Below, one piece after another: positions 26,005 through 35,802 of a stretch of 64,000 nt of DNA. The position numbers and the translations under genes are program-made. The notes beneath the pieces were generated by a model. The model made no database searches, had not been told where the DNA came from, and worked only from the letters and a program-made list of their open reading frames with translations. Origin of the DNA: Stenotrophomonas sp. MYb238 (GTDB lineage: Bacteria > Pseudomonadota > Gammaproteobacteria > Xanthomonadales > Xanthomonadaceae); contig NZ_WIDL01000002.1 of the NCBI RefSeq assembly GCF_009496535.1, positions 111,967 to 175,966 on the forward strand, given 5' to 3'. Within the stretch, counting starts at the first letter, position 1. Each line of letters starts with the position of its first letter.

Positions 26005-26044
26005 GCGCTCTTGCCTGGTTCGTGATGGACATCTGAACCTGGAG

Positions 26045-26078
26045 CCCGGTGGCCTTTGCTGGCCACCGGGTTGCTTTT
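26045..26078 (+). terminator. intrinsic terminator of the lipoprotein gene
   Basis: Perfect 10-bp stem cccggtggcc/ggccaccggg (26045-26054 with 26061-26070), 6-base loop, followed by ttgctttt. It is the clearest Rho-independent terminator on the plus strand of the window. Confidence 0.9.
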
Positions 26079-26118
26079 GACAGTGCAGTCTTCGTTGCAG
26101 AGGAGCCCTCCCATCGGC

Positions 26119-26844
26119 ATGTACAGATACGTTGCAGTCCGGATCGTCCATGGCGCGCTGGCAATGGCGCTGGCATGCACGGGCATCGGCGCGGCCAGCG
26201 CCGGGGAGGCCGCCGCGCAACCGGCGGCCGCCGTCGACCTGCTTCCCGAAGGCCAGGACGTCTCCGACACGGTGATCGAGCTTGCGGGTTGGGTGGTCGC
26301 GACCCGGGACAGCGAGGGCTATCCGTTCGCGATCATGGACAAGGCCGCAGCGCAGATACTGGTGTTCGGCGGCGATGGCCGGCTTCGCGGCGCGGCGCCG
26401 GCGCTTTTTGGTTCGGCGGTCGGCGATCACATCGCCCCCGGCGTCGCCGGTCTTGCGCTTCGCGAGATCCCGGGCCGGGACCGCACGACACCGGCGGGTC
26501 GTTTCGTGGGCGGCTTCGGCCCCTCGATCGATGCGGGGCGCGTGCTGTGGGTGGACTACGATTCCGCGGTCTCCATCCATCCCACCGCTACCGGCGTTCC
26601 TGCCGAGCGACGCCCCGAACGCCTTGCATCGCCGACGCCGGACGACAACCGCGTCACCCATGGCTGCATCAACGTCGCGCCCGATTTCTACGAGCGGATC
26701 GTGCGCCAGACGTTCGAGCGCGGTGGGGTTTTCTACGTCCTCCCGGACAAGGCGTCGTTGGCGGAGACCTTTCCGGAGTTCGTGCAGAGCCGCTCGGCCG
26801 GGCAACGCACCGGGGGAAGTCGCACACGTTCCGCCCGCCATTGA
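26119..26844 (+). CDS. L,D-transpeptidase (YkuD-type catalytic motif), exported
   Basis: A 241-residue protein with a signal sequence (VHGALAMALACTGIGAASA). The catalytic motif is THGCINV, with Cys as nucleophile, preceded by SIHPT. These enzymes make 3-3 cross-links in peptidoglycan or attach lipoproteins to it; proximity to an Lpp-like lipoprotein is suggestive but not proof. The start at 26119 is the first Met directly before the signal peptide; GAGGAG lies 13 bases upstream, further than usual. Confidence 0.8.
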   Translation: MYRYVAVRIVHGALAMALACTGIGAASAGEAAAQPAAAVDLLPEGQDVSDTVIELAGWVVATRDSEGYPFAIMDKAAAQILVFGGDGRLRGAAPALFGSAVGDHIAPGVAGLALREIPGRDRTTPAGRFVGGFGPSIDAGRVLWVDYDSAVSIHPTATGVPAERRPERLASPTPDDNRVTHGCINVAPDFYERIVRQTFERGGVFYVLPDKASLAETFPEFVQSRSAGQRTGGSRTRSARH

Positions 26845-27408
26845 AGAGCGCGCCGGTGGAGTACTCCGGATGTATGAGACAGCGCAGCTGACATTGTTGC
26901 GTGGCGATCTGGTGGTCACGACACCAGTGGCAGATTGCTCCTCGGTGCCACAGGCTGGCCGATTCCTCAGCGGGAAAGACAGACCCACTAGGAAGATCGC
27001 GTACGCGGCGCCTTGACTTGGCGCGGTAGGCATCGGGCGATAGTCGCAACGCCGCTCGATCGGCACTCCTGATCGCATTCCACCCGCCCCTCCGTAAGGC
27101 GCCGATCAGTCTCCCGCGCTCATCGGTTCGATCTGGGGTTCCCGAGCAAAGGTGATCCGATGTGCAGTGCATGGGTTCGCCATAAGGCTGCGGTTGCCGA
27201 TGGCGCACTTCCGGATATCCGCGGAAGAAAACACCGCCGGGCGAGGGCACGGTCCGGCCAGGCGTGCCGGACGTGGAGCGCAAACCACGAATGATCCAGG
27301 GCCGCCATGCGTGCGTTCCGGTTCCCGCCCCATCGCGGAGCATTCGATGGCGTGGCCGTTTTGAACTGTGCAGAATGCGGATGTCTTCCCAGCCGGTCGA
27401 TGTCCGCG
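26845..27408. other. 564-base gap, no gene assigned
   Basis: Open frames exist on both strands but none has a recognisable domain, a good start or coding-like composition. The region should hold the promoter of the hexosaminidase gene; no element was identified with confidence. Confidence 0.4.
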
Positions 27409-28929
27409 ATGAAACCGTTCTTCAAGCTCGAAGTCCTGTCGCTCTGCCTGGCACTGGGCGTGAGTGCGGGATGCGCTTCTCAATCCCCGGCCATGGCCGC
27501 CGATGCGCCGGCTCCCGTTGCGCACATCGTGCCCCTGCCGTACTCGATGCAGACCTCGCCCGGTGAACTGCGGATCGACGGGGCGGTGGCGTTGGAGGGT
27601 GGGACGGCCGCGCCCAGGGCCGGGCGCGCAGTGGCCGAACTGCTGGCAACGCTGCACATCGCCACGGCGGATGCGGCCACGCCGCTGCGGCTGCGGCTGG
27701 TCGACGACGCGGCCCTGGGCGATGAGGGTTACCGGCTGGTGGTGGACGAGGCGATCGACCTGAGCGCGCGGACCGACACCGGCCTGCTGCACGCGGTGCA
27801 GAGCCTGCGCCAGCTGCTGCCGGCCGACGCGTGGCCGGCGTACCGGTTGCCGCGCGTGGCGATCACCGACGTGCCGGCCTACCGCTGGCGCGGCCTCTCG
27901 CTGGACGTGGCCCGCAGTTTCCTGCCGGTCGAATACCTTGAGAAGCACATCGACCGCATGGCGCTGTTCAAGTTGAACCGCCTGCACCTGCATCTGACCG
28001 ACGACCAGGGCTGGCGCATCGAGATCAAGCGCCATCCGAAGCTGACGGAAGTCGGCGGCGCCAGCGCGGTGGAGGGCGGACACGCCGGTTATTACACGCA
28101 GGAGCAGCTGAAGCATCTGGTGGCCTACGCGCAGGCGCGCGGCGTCACCCTCGTGCCCGAGATCGACATGCCCGGGCATGTGCAGGCCGCGCTGGCCTCG
28201 TACAACGAACTGGCCTGTGCCGACACCAGGAACCTGTCCACCTATTCGGGCGTGGAAGTGGGCTTCAGCGTGTTCTGCCTGGAGAAGCCCGAGGTCGTCT
28301 ATCCCTTCGTGCACGACGTGCTGGAGGAGGTGGTGGCGATCTTCCCGTCCAATGAAATCCACATCGGCGGCGACGAGATCAAGCACCCGCTGTATGCCGA
28401 TTTCGTCGGGCGCGCGGCGGCGATGGTGGACGCGATGGGGCGTACTCCCATCGTGTGGGAAGAAGGGTCGGTGGCCGACATGAAGCCCGATGCGCTGCTG
28501 CAGCTGTGGAACGACGGCTATGCCATCGACAAGGCGGTCGCCAAGGGCCATCCGCTGATCCTCTCGCCCTGTTCGTACCTCTACATCGACCACGGCAACT
28601 ACGCCGGTCAGCCCGGCGCGGACTGGTGCCGCGCGGAGGGCGTGCCGCTGAAACGCGTCTACAGCTTCGACCCGACGCCCTTCAAAACGGCGGTGGGGGT
28701 CGAGGCGGCGCTGTGGACCGAGTTCGTGCATACCGATGCGGCAGCGGACGACCACCTGTGGCCGCGGCTGGCAGCGGTGGCGGAAGTGGCGTGGAGCCCG
28801 GCCGGGCAGCGCAGCTACGACGGCTTCGTGCAGCGCATGGGCGCATTGCGCCCGCAGCTGGATGCGCTGGGCATCCGCTATCACGCCGAACCGGATCTGG
28901 GCTGGACGGACGCGAAGGACGCGCACTGA
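27409..28929 (+). CDS. beta-N-acetylhexosaminidase (GH20)
   Basis: A 506-residue exported glycosidase. An N-terminal signal with a Cys (GVSAGC, imperfect lipobox) is followed by the GH20b-like domain and the catalytic barrel (YRWRGLSLDVARSF, LHLHLTDDQGWRIEI, LVPEIDMPGHVQAA). The catalytic Asp-Glu pair is in HIGGDEIKHP. It removes terminal GlcNAc (or GalNAc) from chitooligosaccharides or glycans by substrate-assisted catalysis. The start is uncertain between 27400 and 27409; neither has a clear ribosome binding site. A fragment of a GH9 enzyme lies immediately downstream. Confidence 0.92.
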   Translation: MKPFFKLEVLSLCLALGVSAGCASQSPAMAADAPAPVAHIVPLPYSMQTSPGELRIDGAVALEGGTAAPRAGRAVAELLATLHIATADAATPLRLRLVDDAALGDEGYRLVVDEAIDLSARTDTGLLHAVQSLRQLLPADAWPAYRLPRVAITDVPAYRWRGLSLDVARSFLPVEYLEKHIDRMALFKLNRLHLHLTDDQGWRIEIKRHPKLTEVGGASAVEGGHAGYYTQEQLKHLVAYAQARGVTLVPEIDMPGHVQAALASYNELACADTRNLSTYSGVEVGFSVFCLEKPEVVYPFVHDVLEEVVAIFPSNEIHIGGDEIKHPLYADFVGRAAAMVDAMGRTPIVWEEGSVADMKPDALLQLWNDGYAIDKAVAKGHPLILSPCSYLYIDHGNYAGQPGADWCRAEGVPLKRVYSFDPTPFKTAVGVEAALWTEFVHTDAAADDHLWPRLAAVAEVAWSPAGQRSYDGFVQRMGALRPQLDALGIRYHAEPDLGWTDAKDAH

Positions 28930-28948
28930 GTGCCGCGTCGGCCTGACA

Positions 28949-29260
28949 ACAGAGTATCGCTCCGCGTTCCGCGCCGGCGGCGGCATGGCGATCGCCGCGC
29001 TGGCACGTGCCTCGATGCTTGCAACACAGTCAGGACGGCACGGCGAGTTCGACGGCGTACAGTACCTGGCCGACGCGGAGCGCGGCTATGCGCACCTGCG
29101 CAGGGTCAACCCGCGGTACTGCGCTGATCGCAAGGAGAACATCATCGATGACTTCACCGCGCTGATGGCGCTGGTGGAGTTGCACAACGCCACCGGCAAG
29201 CAGGCCTATGCGGATGCCCGGTTGCGCGGACGGACACGAATGCTGGTCCGGCCACAATGA
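28949..29260 (+). pseudogene. fragment of a GH9-family glycoside hydrolase
   Basis: In one frame about 100 codons resemble the N-terminal part of the GH9 catalytic barrel (FRAGGGMAIAALARAS, YLADAERGYAHLRRVN, ENIIDDFTALMALVELHNATGK), then the similarity breaks off before a stop at 29260. There is no proper start and the catalytic C-terminal part is missing. The intact ancestor was probably an endoglucanase or exo-glucosaminidase co-transcribed with the GH20 gene. The family call is from memory of its motifs. Confidence 0.6.
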
Positions 29261-29313
29261 GGATGGCCGGGTATTTCGACATGCCAGCATGCCCGCGCCG
29301 GGGAATGCGCGTA

Positions 29314-29739
29314 CTACCCGCGAATGCAGACGATGGCTTCGACCTCGAACAGCATGCCGTCGAGCGCCAGCCGCGGCACCGGGATCAGGGTGCAGGCGGG
29401 CTTCGGGCCGGGACCGTAGGCGCGCGCGATCTCTTCGCCGAGGACCTGCAGATGCGTTTCGGTGTGGTCGACGATCAGGACGGTCTGCTTGATCACATGC
29501 TCAAGGTCACCGCCAACGGCACGAACGGCGGTGCGCAGGTTCTCCAGCGCCTGTCGTACCTGTGCCCGGAAGCCGTCGGCAAGCATGCCTCCTGCGTCCT
29601 CGCCGCCTTGACCGGCGATGTACGCCAGCCGTGCGCCGGCTGGCGGAATTCCGATATGCGAGTAGCCGTTCGGTACAGGGTCGTAGAGGCCCACGGGGTT
29701 GAGAAACGTCGGCAGGGCTTGGAGTGCATGTGGATTCAT
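29314..29739 (-). CDS. RidA family protein
   Basis: A 141-residue Rid-superfamily protein (YSHIGIPPAGARLAYIAGQ, QALENLRTAVRAVGGDL, VKQTVLIVDH-like core, PACTLIPVPRLALDGMLFEVEAI). RidA trimers hydrolyse reactive enamine/imine intermediates. The RidA-type Arg of the active site appears replaced in the V-PRLALDG segment, so it may belong to another Rid subgroup. CCGGAGA lies upstream of the ATG. It is convergent with the GH9 remnant; the 289-base gap upstream shows no recognisable gene. Confidence 0.85.
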   Translation of the reverse strand: MNPHALQALPTFLNPVGLYDPVPNGYSHIGIPPAGARLAYIAGQGGEDAGGMLADGFRAQVRQALENLRTAVRAVGGDLEHVIKQTVLIVDHTETHLQVLGEEIARAYGPGPKPACTLIPVPRLALDGMLFEVEAIVCIRG

Positions 29740-30028
29740 TTCGATTGTCTCCGGGGTTGATGGGGGAGCGTGCGCCTGCGGTCGAGACGCATCGTCGAGG
29801 CGAGGGCAGGGGCGTGGCGATCTGTCGGCGGATCAAGGGTCAGTCCGTCGCGCTGCGTGCTGTTTTTCGGTTGGCGATCCAGCGGGAGATGCCGTGATGT
29901 TCCATGACGGGCACGCAGATATGGCCCTCGCCAATGCGGCCCTCCAGTCGCGCCTGAGTTCCACCGCGCTCTGGTGGGACCGGACCATGCGTACGCGCGA
30001 TCGGGCATGGCCGCGCAACCGGGACGAA

Positions 30029-30508
30029 TCATTCAAGCCCTGACGCGGTCAGGCCGAACGCCTCGTCCTGGCTGCCGGGAATGGACCTGAAACCGACATT
30101 GACCCGGTTCCATGCGTTGATCGCGCCGATGGTGAACGACAGGTCGGAGATTTCCTGTTCCGAGAACTGCGTGCGTACCCGCTCGTAGAGGTCGTCCGGG
30201 ACGCCCTGTTCGGAAAGCCTGGTCAGGACCTCGGTCCATTCCAGCGAGGCGCGTTCGCGCGCACTGAACAGCGTCGACTCGCGCCAGACGGGAAGGTGAT
30301 GGATCCGCAGCGGCCTTTCTCCGTGAACGGTCGCCTGCTTGATATGCATGTCGATGCAGAACGCGCAGTGGTTGATCTGCGACGCGCGGATCATGACCAG
30401 GTGCCGGATCGACTCCTCGATCGACGATTGGAGAAACAGGGTGTCGAGCTCGACCAGCTTCCTCGCCAGCCCAGCAGACTGCCGCATGAAATCGACGCGT
30501 TGGCTCAT
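30029..30508 (-). CDS. carboxymuconolactone decarboxylase / AhpD-like protein
   Basis: A 159-residue all-helical protein with the AhpD-type redox motif CAFCIDMH near residue 55 (Cys-x-x-Cys-x-x-x-His). Such proteins act as peroxidase adaptors or decarboxylases; the CxxC points to redox activity. The start at 30508 follows a weak GGAT. The frame is open further upstream without family-like sequence. Confidence 0.85.
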   Translation of the reverse strand: MSQRVDFMRQSAGLARKLVELDTLFLQSSIEESIRHLVMIRASQINHCAFCIDMHIKQATVHGERPLRIHHLPVWRESTLFSARERASLEWTEVLTRLSEQGVPDDLYERVRTQFSEQEISDLSFTIGAINAWNRVNVGFRSIPGSQDEAFGLTASGLE

Positions 30509-30590
30509 GGATGTGATCCGTGGTTGAGGGTTGAACAACGATGCAGCCGCAGCGGCGGGCAAACGGTCGCCACGGCAGGTCCTGGAGAAC

Positions 30591-31520
30591 CTAGAAACCA
30601 ACCGCATACCTGAGGCTGAGCCTGCTGCCTTCAGTGCGATCCTTCGCCAGCGTCTCGACGTAGGCGGTCGCGTGGAACGAGGAACGTCCGCGCGACCAGG
30701 CCAGGGAAGGACCGAAGCCCAGCACGCGCTCGCGTCCGGGTAAGCGGTGGCCATCGACACGGTCGTCGGCGATCTGGACGAGGGCGTACATCGATCCGCC
30801 GACGCGCAGGTGTCCGCCCAGCGAACGGGAGATCGCCGAATTCAGGTGGACGGCATCGCCAGCCCGGGTCGCGGATGCGGCCGCTCCGGCGCCGGAATCA
30901 CGATGGGTGCTGGCCCGGAGATAGTGGATGCGCCCGCTGATTTCCCATTCGGGCGATGCCTCCCATGTAAACGCGTAGTGCGGATTGAACAGCCACGCGT
31001 TGCTTCCCAAGTCCAGCCGCGCGGGGCGTCCATGGCGCCCGGTCGGCAGTGTCACGTTGAGGTTGAGCCGCTGCCAGAAGGGACGCCCGGCCAGCGAGGT
31101 CTGCGGCCATTGCAGGATCAGCGGGCTGATGAAGACGTCGCCCGCTCCCGTCGCATGCAGCGTGGGGCCCGCCGCAGGTTTCATCCGTGCATGGACGAAC
31201 GGGACGATCGCTTCCGCACCCCGATAGGCACCGAGTACGCGATGTTCGGACAGGTAGCTGGCCTGCGCCAGCAACGCGACGGATGCGACTTCGGGCGGCG
31301 CGCCGCTGCGACGGCCATTGGCATCGCGGAAAGTGCTGGCGTGGTAGGCCGACAGTGTTTGCTGGAACAGCCATCCCGGGCCGGCGATGCCGTCCTGGAA
31401 CGTGCTGTCGCCCAGATTCACCGGCGGCAAGGCGACCCCGGCGCATGCCGGGCCTGCGTCCACCACGCCGGCAGCGATCGCCACGGCCAACGGTGCCAGC
31501 CTGCGCAGCCCGGTCCTCAT
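30591..31520 (-). CDS. outer-membrane beta-barrel of the phenol-degradation MetA/SphA type
   Basis: A 309-residue protein with a signal peptide (LAVAIAAGVVDAGPACA) and alternating amphipathic strands ending in an aromatic C-terminus (YAVGF), typical of outer membrane barrels. Its layout resembles the Phenol_MetA_deg/SphA family (LPPVNLGDSTFQDGIAGPG near the N-terminus). Members are thought to take up or sense hydrophobic compounds. The ATG overlaps the MFS stop by four bases, so the two are coupled. Confidence 0.7.
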   Translation of the reverse strand: MRTGLRRLAPLAVAIAAGVVDAGPACAGVALPPVNLGDSTFQDGIAGPGWLFQQTLSAYHASTFRDANGRRSGAPPEVASVALLAQASYLSEHRVLGAYRGAEAIVPFVHARMKPAAGPTLHATGAGDVFISPLILQWPQTSLAGRPFWQRLNLNVTLPTGRHGRPARLDLGSNAWLFNPHYAFTWEASPEWEISGRIHYLRASTHRDSGAGAAASATRAGDAVHLNSAISRSLGGHLRVGGSMYALVQIADDRVDGHRLPGRERVLGFGPSLAWSRGRSSFHATAYVETLAKDRTEGSRLSLRYAVGF

Positions 31521-32737
31521 CGCGCGGCCTCCAGCCGGTGCCGGTATGCATGCGCGCCGGCGGCGGCCGCCAGCGCCACCGCCACGACCGGCACCGCCAG
31601 CCACGACCAACCGGCGGTGCCGGCGATGGCGCCTGCCGCCGCCGGACCGATCACGATGCCGGCGTTGTTGCCCTGCGTCGCCAGGCCCACCACCGAGCCG
31701 AGCAGCGAGGGCCGCGCGGCCAGCCGCGGCGCGGCATCGAAGATCACGACCGGGATGAAGGCGCCCGCGAACGAGAAGAGCACGCAGAGCGCGTACGCCA
31801 GTTCGCCGGGCAGCGGCAATAGCAGCATGCCGATGCTGCAGAGCGCGATGGTCGAGAATCCGACCACGAGCAGGTGCGATGCGCGCCAGCCACGCGTGAG
31901 CAGGGCGCCGCACGCGATGCAGCCGGCGGCGCCCGCGGCGACGGCGATCGCGCTCAGCATGCCGGCGGCCGCATCGCCCACGTCCAGGCGATCGCCGAGG
32001 AGGGTGGGCAGGAAACCGAACAGCGCGAAGAACACGGCGGTATAGGCACAGAACTGGCCGGCGAGGAACCAGGCGCCTCCGCTTCCCAGCGCATCCCGCA
32101 GGCTTCGAAGCACGCCGTCGCGCGCCGTCTCGCCAGCGGCCGTGCCGCGCAGCCGACGTGTGCCCATCGCCAATACCACCGCATAACCAGCCAGCAGCGC
32201 TGCATTGGCCCACCACAGGCCGCGCCAGCCGAGCCTGCCCAGCAGCGGCGCGGCCAGCATGACGACCGCCATGCCCACCGGCATGAAGGTGGCCCACGCC
32301 GCGAACGCCCGTTTCCTGGACGCAGGCGTCGTGGCGGCCACCACCATGGCCGGCGCGGCTACCGTGACGGCGAGGAATCCCAGTCCTTCAAGCGCGCGCG
32401 TCGCCAGCAGCGAAGGCAGCCCCGTCGCCAGCGCGCCCAGCGCCGACCCCGCTGCCTGCACCGCCAGCCCCGCGATCACCGCGCGCCGCGCCTGGAGGCG
32501 GTCCGACACCGCGCCGATCAGCAGGCTGGTCAGCGCGCCCACCAGCGCGAACGCGGACAGCACCCACGACACGGCGCCCAGGTCCACGCCCAGATCCGCC
32601 CGCAGGGACTGCAGCGCCACCGGCACCTTGCCGACCTGGAAGGCGGAGACGATGCCCGCGCCGATCACCAGCACCAGTGCCGCCCTGTCCGTGGCCGGGC
32701 GTGGGAGCGCATCGTTCGCGGCGACGGGCGATGTCAT
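31517..32737 (-). CDS. MFS transporter
   Basis: A 406-residue carrier with 12 predicted helices. The motif-A region after helix 2 is [20 protein letters not shown]. The substrate is unknown. It overlaps wrbA (upstream) and the outer membrane protein gene (downstream) by four bases each. The unit thus combines an inner-membrane carrier, an outer-membrane barrel and a quinone reductase under a divergent LysR regulator, which fits handling of a quinone or aromatic compound. Confidence 0.87.
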   Translation of the reverse strand: MTSPVAANDALPRPATDRAALVLVIGAGIVSAFQVGKVPVALQSLRADLGVDLGAVSWVLSAFALVGALTSLLIGAVSDRLQARRAVIAGLAVQAAGSALGALATGLPSLLATRALEGLGFLAVTVAAPAMVVAATTPASRKRAFAAWATFMPVGMAVVMLAAPLLGRLGWRGLWWANAALLAGYAVVLAMGTRRLRGTAAGETARDGVLRSLRDALGSGGAWFLAGQFCAYTAVFFALFGFLPTLLGDRLDVGDAAAGMLSAIAVAAGAAGCIACGALLTRGWRASHLLVVGFSTIALCSIGMLLLPLPGELAYALCVLFSFAGAFIPVVIFDAAPRLAARPSLLGSVVGLATQGNNAGIVIGPAAAGAIAGTAGWSWLAVPVVAVALAAAAGAHAYRHRLEAAR

Positions 32738-33369
32738 GGCGCCGAGTCCGCGTGCACCGCGTCCTGCCTGGCCAGCGCGGCCGCGATCCGTGCGACATGC
32801 CGGCCCTGGAACATGGCGCCGTCGAGTTCGTTGTCCGATGGCTGGCGATCGCTGTCGCCCTCTCCGCTGGCCAGGGTGGACGCGCCGTAGGGCGTGCCGC
32901 CGGTGACTTCGCCCATCAGCAACTGGCCCTTGAACGAGTAGGGCAGGCCGACGACCACCATGCCCAGGTGCAGCAGCACGGTGTGGGTGGATTGCAGCGT
33001 GGTCTCCTGTCCGCCGTGCTGGCTGCCGGTGGAGGTGAACGCGCTGCCGACCTTCCCCACCAGCGCGTCCCGGAGCCAGAGCCCGCCGGTCTGGTCGAGG
33101 AAGTTCTTCATCTGCGCGGCCATGTTTCCGTAGCGCGTGGGGGTGCCGAGGATGATCGCGTCGTACCCGGGCAGCTCCGCGACGGTGGCGATCGGTGCGG
33201 CCTGGTCGGTCTTGTAGCCGGACCTGCTGGCCACGGTCTCCGGTACCAGCTCCGGTACCCGTTTGATCGCCACCTCGGCGCCGGTTTCGCGGGCGCCCGC
33301 GGCCACGGCTTTTGCCATGGTTTCGACATGGCCGTAGGCCGAGTAATACAGCACCAGGATCCTGGGCAT
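32734..33369 (-). CDS. wrbA: NAD(P)H:quinone oxidoreductase, WrbA family
   Basis: A 211-residue flavodoxin-fold protein. The FMN-binding loop is in [15 protein letters not shown], followed by [18 protein letters not shown] and [15 protein letters not shown], all diagnostic of WrbA. It carries out two-electron quinone reduction that avoids semiquinones. The start at 33369 is chosen at the flavodoxin strand; a Met 14 codons upstream adds non-conserved sequence. First gene of a three-gene coupled unit. Confidence 0.92.
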   Translation of the reverse strand: MPRILVLYYSAYGHVETMAKAVAAGARETGAEVAIKRVPELVPETVASRSGYKTDQAAPIATVAELPGYDAIILGTPTRYGNMAAQMKNFLDQTGGLWLRDALVGKVGSAFTSTGSQHGGQETTLQSTHTVLLHLGMVVVGLPYSFKGQLLMGEVTGGTPYGASTLASGEGDSDRQPSDNELDGAMFQGRHVARIAAALARQDAVHADSAP

Positions 33370-33418
33370 GGCGACGTTTCCGAAGGGGTGTGCGGATACG
33401 TTCGCAGTCATGAACGAT

Positions 33419-33443
33419 CTGCGGAAGTGCTAATATTTCGCAG
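33419..33443. promoter_or_regulatory. operator candidate between wrbA and its LysR gene
   Basis: Imperfect inverted repeat ctgcggaa/tttcgcag (33419-33426 with 33436-33443, 7 of 8 matched) with a 9-base AT-rich spacer, 22 bases before the LysR start. The position and shape fit an LTTR recognition site. Confidence 0.45.
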
Positions 33444-33465
33444 AATCCGATCTAATGGATGGATC

Positions 33466-34392
33466 ATGCTGGACGCCCTGACCCTGGACCAGCTGCGCGT
33501 GCTCGTCGCCGTCGCCGAGACAGGAAGCTTCCGTTCCGCCGCCAAGCGCATCCTCCGGGTGCAGTCCGCGGTGAGCCATGCCATCGCGACGCTGGAAGCC
33601 CAGCTCGGCGTCACGCTTTTCGACCGCTCCGCCCGACGCCCGGACATGACCCCGGAAGGCCGCGCCCTGCTCGCCGATGCCAAGGCGATCCTGCTCAGGG
33701 TGGACGCCATGCGCGCCCGCGCGCGCGGCCTGGGCGAAGGCGTCGAACTCGGTGTTTCGCTGGTGGTGGACACGCTCTTCCCGGTGGCGTCCCTGGCGCA
33801 TGCATTGCGGGCCCTGCGCGACGCCTATCCCTCCGTGGCCGTGCACCTGCGCACCGCCCCCTTGGGGGAGCCGCTCGCCGCGCTGCGCGATGGCCGCTGC
33901 ACGCTTGCCATCACCGTGGGCGAGGAGTTCCGCGAGCCGCAGATCCAGCTGGAGGCGCTGTCGCCGATCCCGTTCGTGACGGTCGCGGCCGCCGGTCACC
34001 CGCTGTCGCGGCGGGAACAGCCCGGGCAGGTGGACCCCGCCGAGCTGGCCGAGCATCTCCAGATCGTGCTGGAAGACACCACGGCGCGGACCGCCGGCAA
34101 GGATTTCGGCGTTCTTTCGCCCGGGACGTGGCGCGTCGCGGGCCAGGACATCAAGCACGCCATGATCCGCGAAGGCCTGGGCTGGGGCCGGTTGCCCCTG
34201 TGGGCGGTGGAGGAGGACCTGGCGCGGGGACGACTCAGCCGGCTCGACGTCGCGGCGCTGGGGCGGCACGGATGCGTGGAACTGGAGGCCTACCTCGCGC
34301 ATCGCCGCGACCAGACGCTGGGGCCCGCGGCGCGCGTGCTGCGCGCGGGCCTGCTCTCGCATCTGCATGGCGGCGTGCCTGCACACGGCTGA
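33466..34392 (+). CDS. LysR-family transcriptional regulator
   Basis: A 308-residue LTTR with the helix-turn-helix SFRSAAKRILRVQSAVSHAIATLEAQLG and an effector domain (GVSLVVDTLFPVASL). It is divergent from the wrbA/MFS/SphA unit, which is its likely target. GGATGGATC precedes the ATG at 33466. Confidence 0.9.
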   Translation: MLDALTLDQLRVLVAVAETGSFRSAAKRILRVQSAVSHAIATLEAQLGVTLFDRSARRPDMTPEGRALLADAKAILLRVDAMRARARGLGEGVELGVSLVVDTLFPVASLAHALRALRDAYPSVAVHLRTAPLGEPLAALRDGRCTLAITVGEEFREPQIQLEALSPIPFVTVAAAGHPLSRREQPGQVDPAELAEHLQIVLEDTTARTAGKDFGVLSPGTWRVAGQDIKHAMIREGLGWGRLPLWAVEEDLARGRLSRLDVAALGRHGCVELEAYLAHRRDQTLGPAARVLRAGLLSHLHGGVPAHG

Positions 34393-34422
34393 TGCCCGTC
34401 AGCCCTATGGCCGGCGAAGACG

Positions 34423-34680
34423 TCAGATGCGGGCGTCATCCACGTGCTCCCCAAGCACGAACGTGCAGCGGCCAACTTCTTCGAAACCGCACCGGGCATG
34501 GAACCGCTTCGCCCGATCGTTGTGGTCGAACACCGTGAGAAGGTTCCCCGGCCCCGGGATCATGGGCGTCGCGAAGGCGCATGCCCTCGACGCCTGCACG
34601 GAGCCGGTGCCGTGCCAATCGGCAAGCACATGGATCTGCTGCAACCTGAGCGCGGACGGGGCGGGGGGGGCGCCCGCGTC
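34423..34680 (-). pseudogene. GNAT acetyltransferase remnant
   Basis: The last 40 codons read LLTVFDHNDRAKRFHARCGFEEVGRCTF, a typical C-terminal GNAT segment, and LRLQQIHVLADWHGTG upstream resembles the beta4 region. The acetyl-CoA loop between them (G-x-G-x-A/G) is shortened and scrambled, and a stop codon lies in frame at 34690-34692. It is therefore an internally deleted fragment. The 255 bases up to 34935 contain nothing recognisable. Confidence 0.6.
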
Positions 34681-34935
34681 CTGAGCGGGTCAGTCTTGCG
34701 TAGCGATCGGCGCGCCGTCGGCGAGCGTTGCCATCCTCCTGGCGAAGCCGTGCGGCGCCAGGAGGACGGACTTCCGCGCAATGGCGCCGACGGCTGGGTG
34801 TGGCCCGGAAGGTGCGCGGCACGATCGCGCCACAGCAGGAACGTACCGGTGGAAATGACGGTGGATTCTCTTTCTGGTTCCTCGTGCGTGCGCGCCGTCC
34901 GCGACCGGCCCGCGCGCGCGATGCGCGATGCCGGC

Positions 34936-35802
34936 CTACGCCGGCCAGTCCACCCATTCGCCCGGCGCCAGCTCCTGCACGGCGATGGAGCGCTCGCGCG
35001 CGACGCGGCGCAGCTCGCCGATGGGATCGTCGACTTCGACGTACTCCTTCATTCCGGACACGCCGTAGTGGATCGGCACGAGCAGCCGCGCGCCGAGGAC
35101 GGCTGCCGCGGCCACCGCCTGTTCCGGCGTCAGCACGCCGGGCTGGTCGCTGACGGGCTGGCGCCAGCCGAAGCGTGCACCGTTGACCGGCAGGAAGGCG
35201 GCATCGAAGGGCCCGAACTGGCGGGCGATGCGCCACCAGTTCCCGTGCCAGAGCGTGTCGCCACCGTGGAAGATGTGCCGCCCGCCCGCCGCGACCACCC
35301 AGGACACCTGGGCATCGCCGTAGCCATCCGCCGCCGGCACCGGCGTGGCGGTGAAATCGCCAAGCAGTTGCGGCTCCCACAGCGGACTGGGCCGCGCGCG
35401 GACGCCGGCGGGCAGGGACAGCGGCGGGATGCCCGCCGGATGCGCCAGTACGCCGCCGCGATGCAGCGCGGCGGCGGCCGCCATGGCGTCGAAGTGGTCC
35501 GGATGGGCATGGGTGACCAACACGCTGGTATCGCCCACGGCGTCGTCCACCGGCACCAGCCGGTCGGCAAGCGCTCCGCCCCAGGCATCGGGGTTCACCA
35601 ACGGATCGATGAAAAGGGTCGACCCAGGCAGCTGCAGGCGGATGCCCGCCCAGGCCAGGCGCTGGATGCGCAATGAGGCGCGTGCGGGCGATGCCCGCAG
35701 CATCCCGGCCGGCAACAGCGCGGCCGCGGACGCACTGGCGCAGCAGGCGAGGAATCGCCGGCGCCCTTCGCTGGGCGGCCTTCCGTCCATCCGGTGGCTC
35801 AT
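34936..35802 (-). CDS. exported MBL-fold metallo-hydrolase (UlaG/NAPE-PLD-like)
   Basis: A 288-residue protein with a Tat-like signal (RRRFLACCASASAAALL) and a metallo-beta-lactamase fold. The metal motif is THAHPDHFD; further His/Asp ligands are likely in FHGGDTLWHG and VPIHYGV. The family includes lactonases and phospholipase-D-like enzymes. The ATG overlaps the stop of the upstream MBL gene by four bases, so two metallo-hydrolases are made together, one exported and one cytosolic. Confidence 0.85.
   Translation of the reverse strand: MSHRMDGRPPSEGRRRFLACCASASAAALLPAGMLRASPARASLRIQRLAWAGIRLQLPGSTLFIDPLVNPDAWGGALADRLVPVDDAVGDTSVLVTHAHPDHFDAMAAAAALHRGGVLAHPAGIPPLSLPAGVRARPSPLWEPQLLGDFTATPVPAADGYGDAQVSWVVAAGGRHIFHGGDTLWHGNWWRIARQFGPFDAAFLPVNGARFGWRQPVSDQPGVLTPEQAVAAAAVLGARLLVPIHYGVSGMKEYVEVDDPIGELRRVARERSIAVQELAPGEWVDWPA

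Noticed and set aside
27106-28986. 626-codon minus-strand frame opposite the hexosaminidase gene
   Set aside because: Antisense shadow; the plus strand carries all GH20 catalytic motifs.
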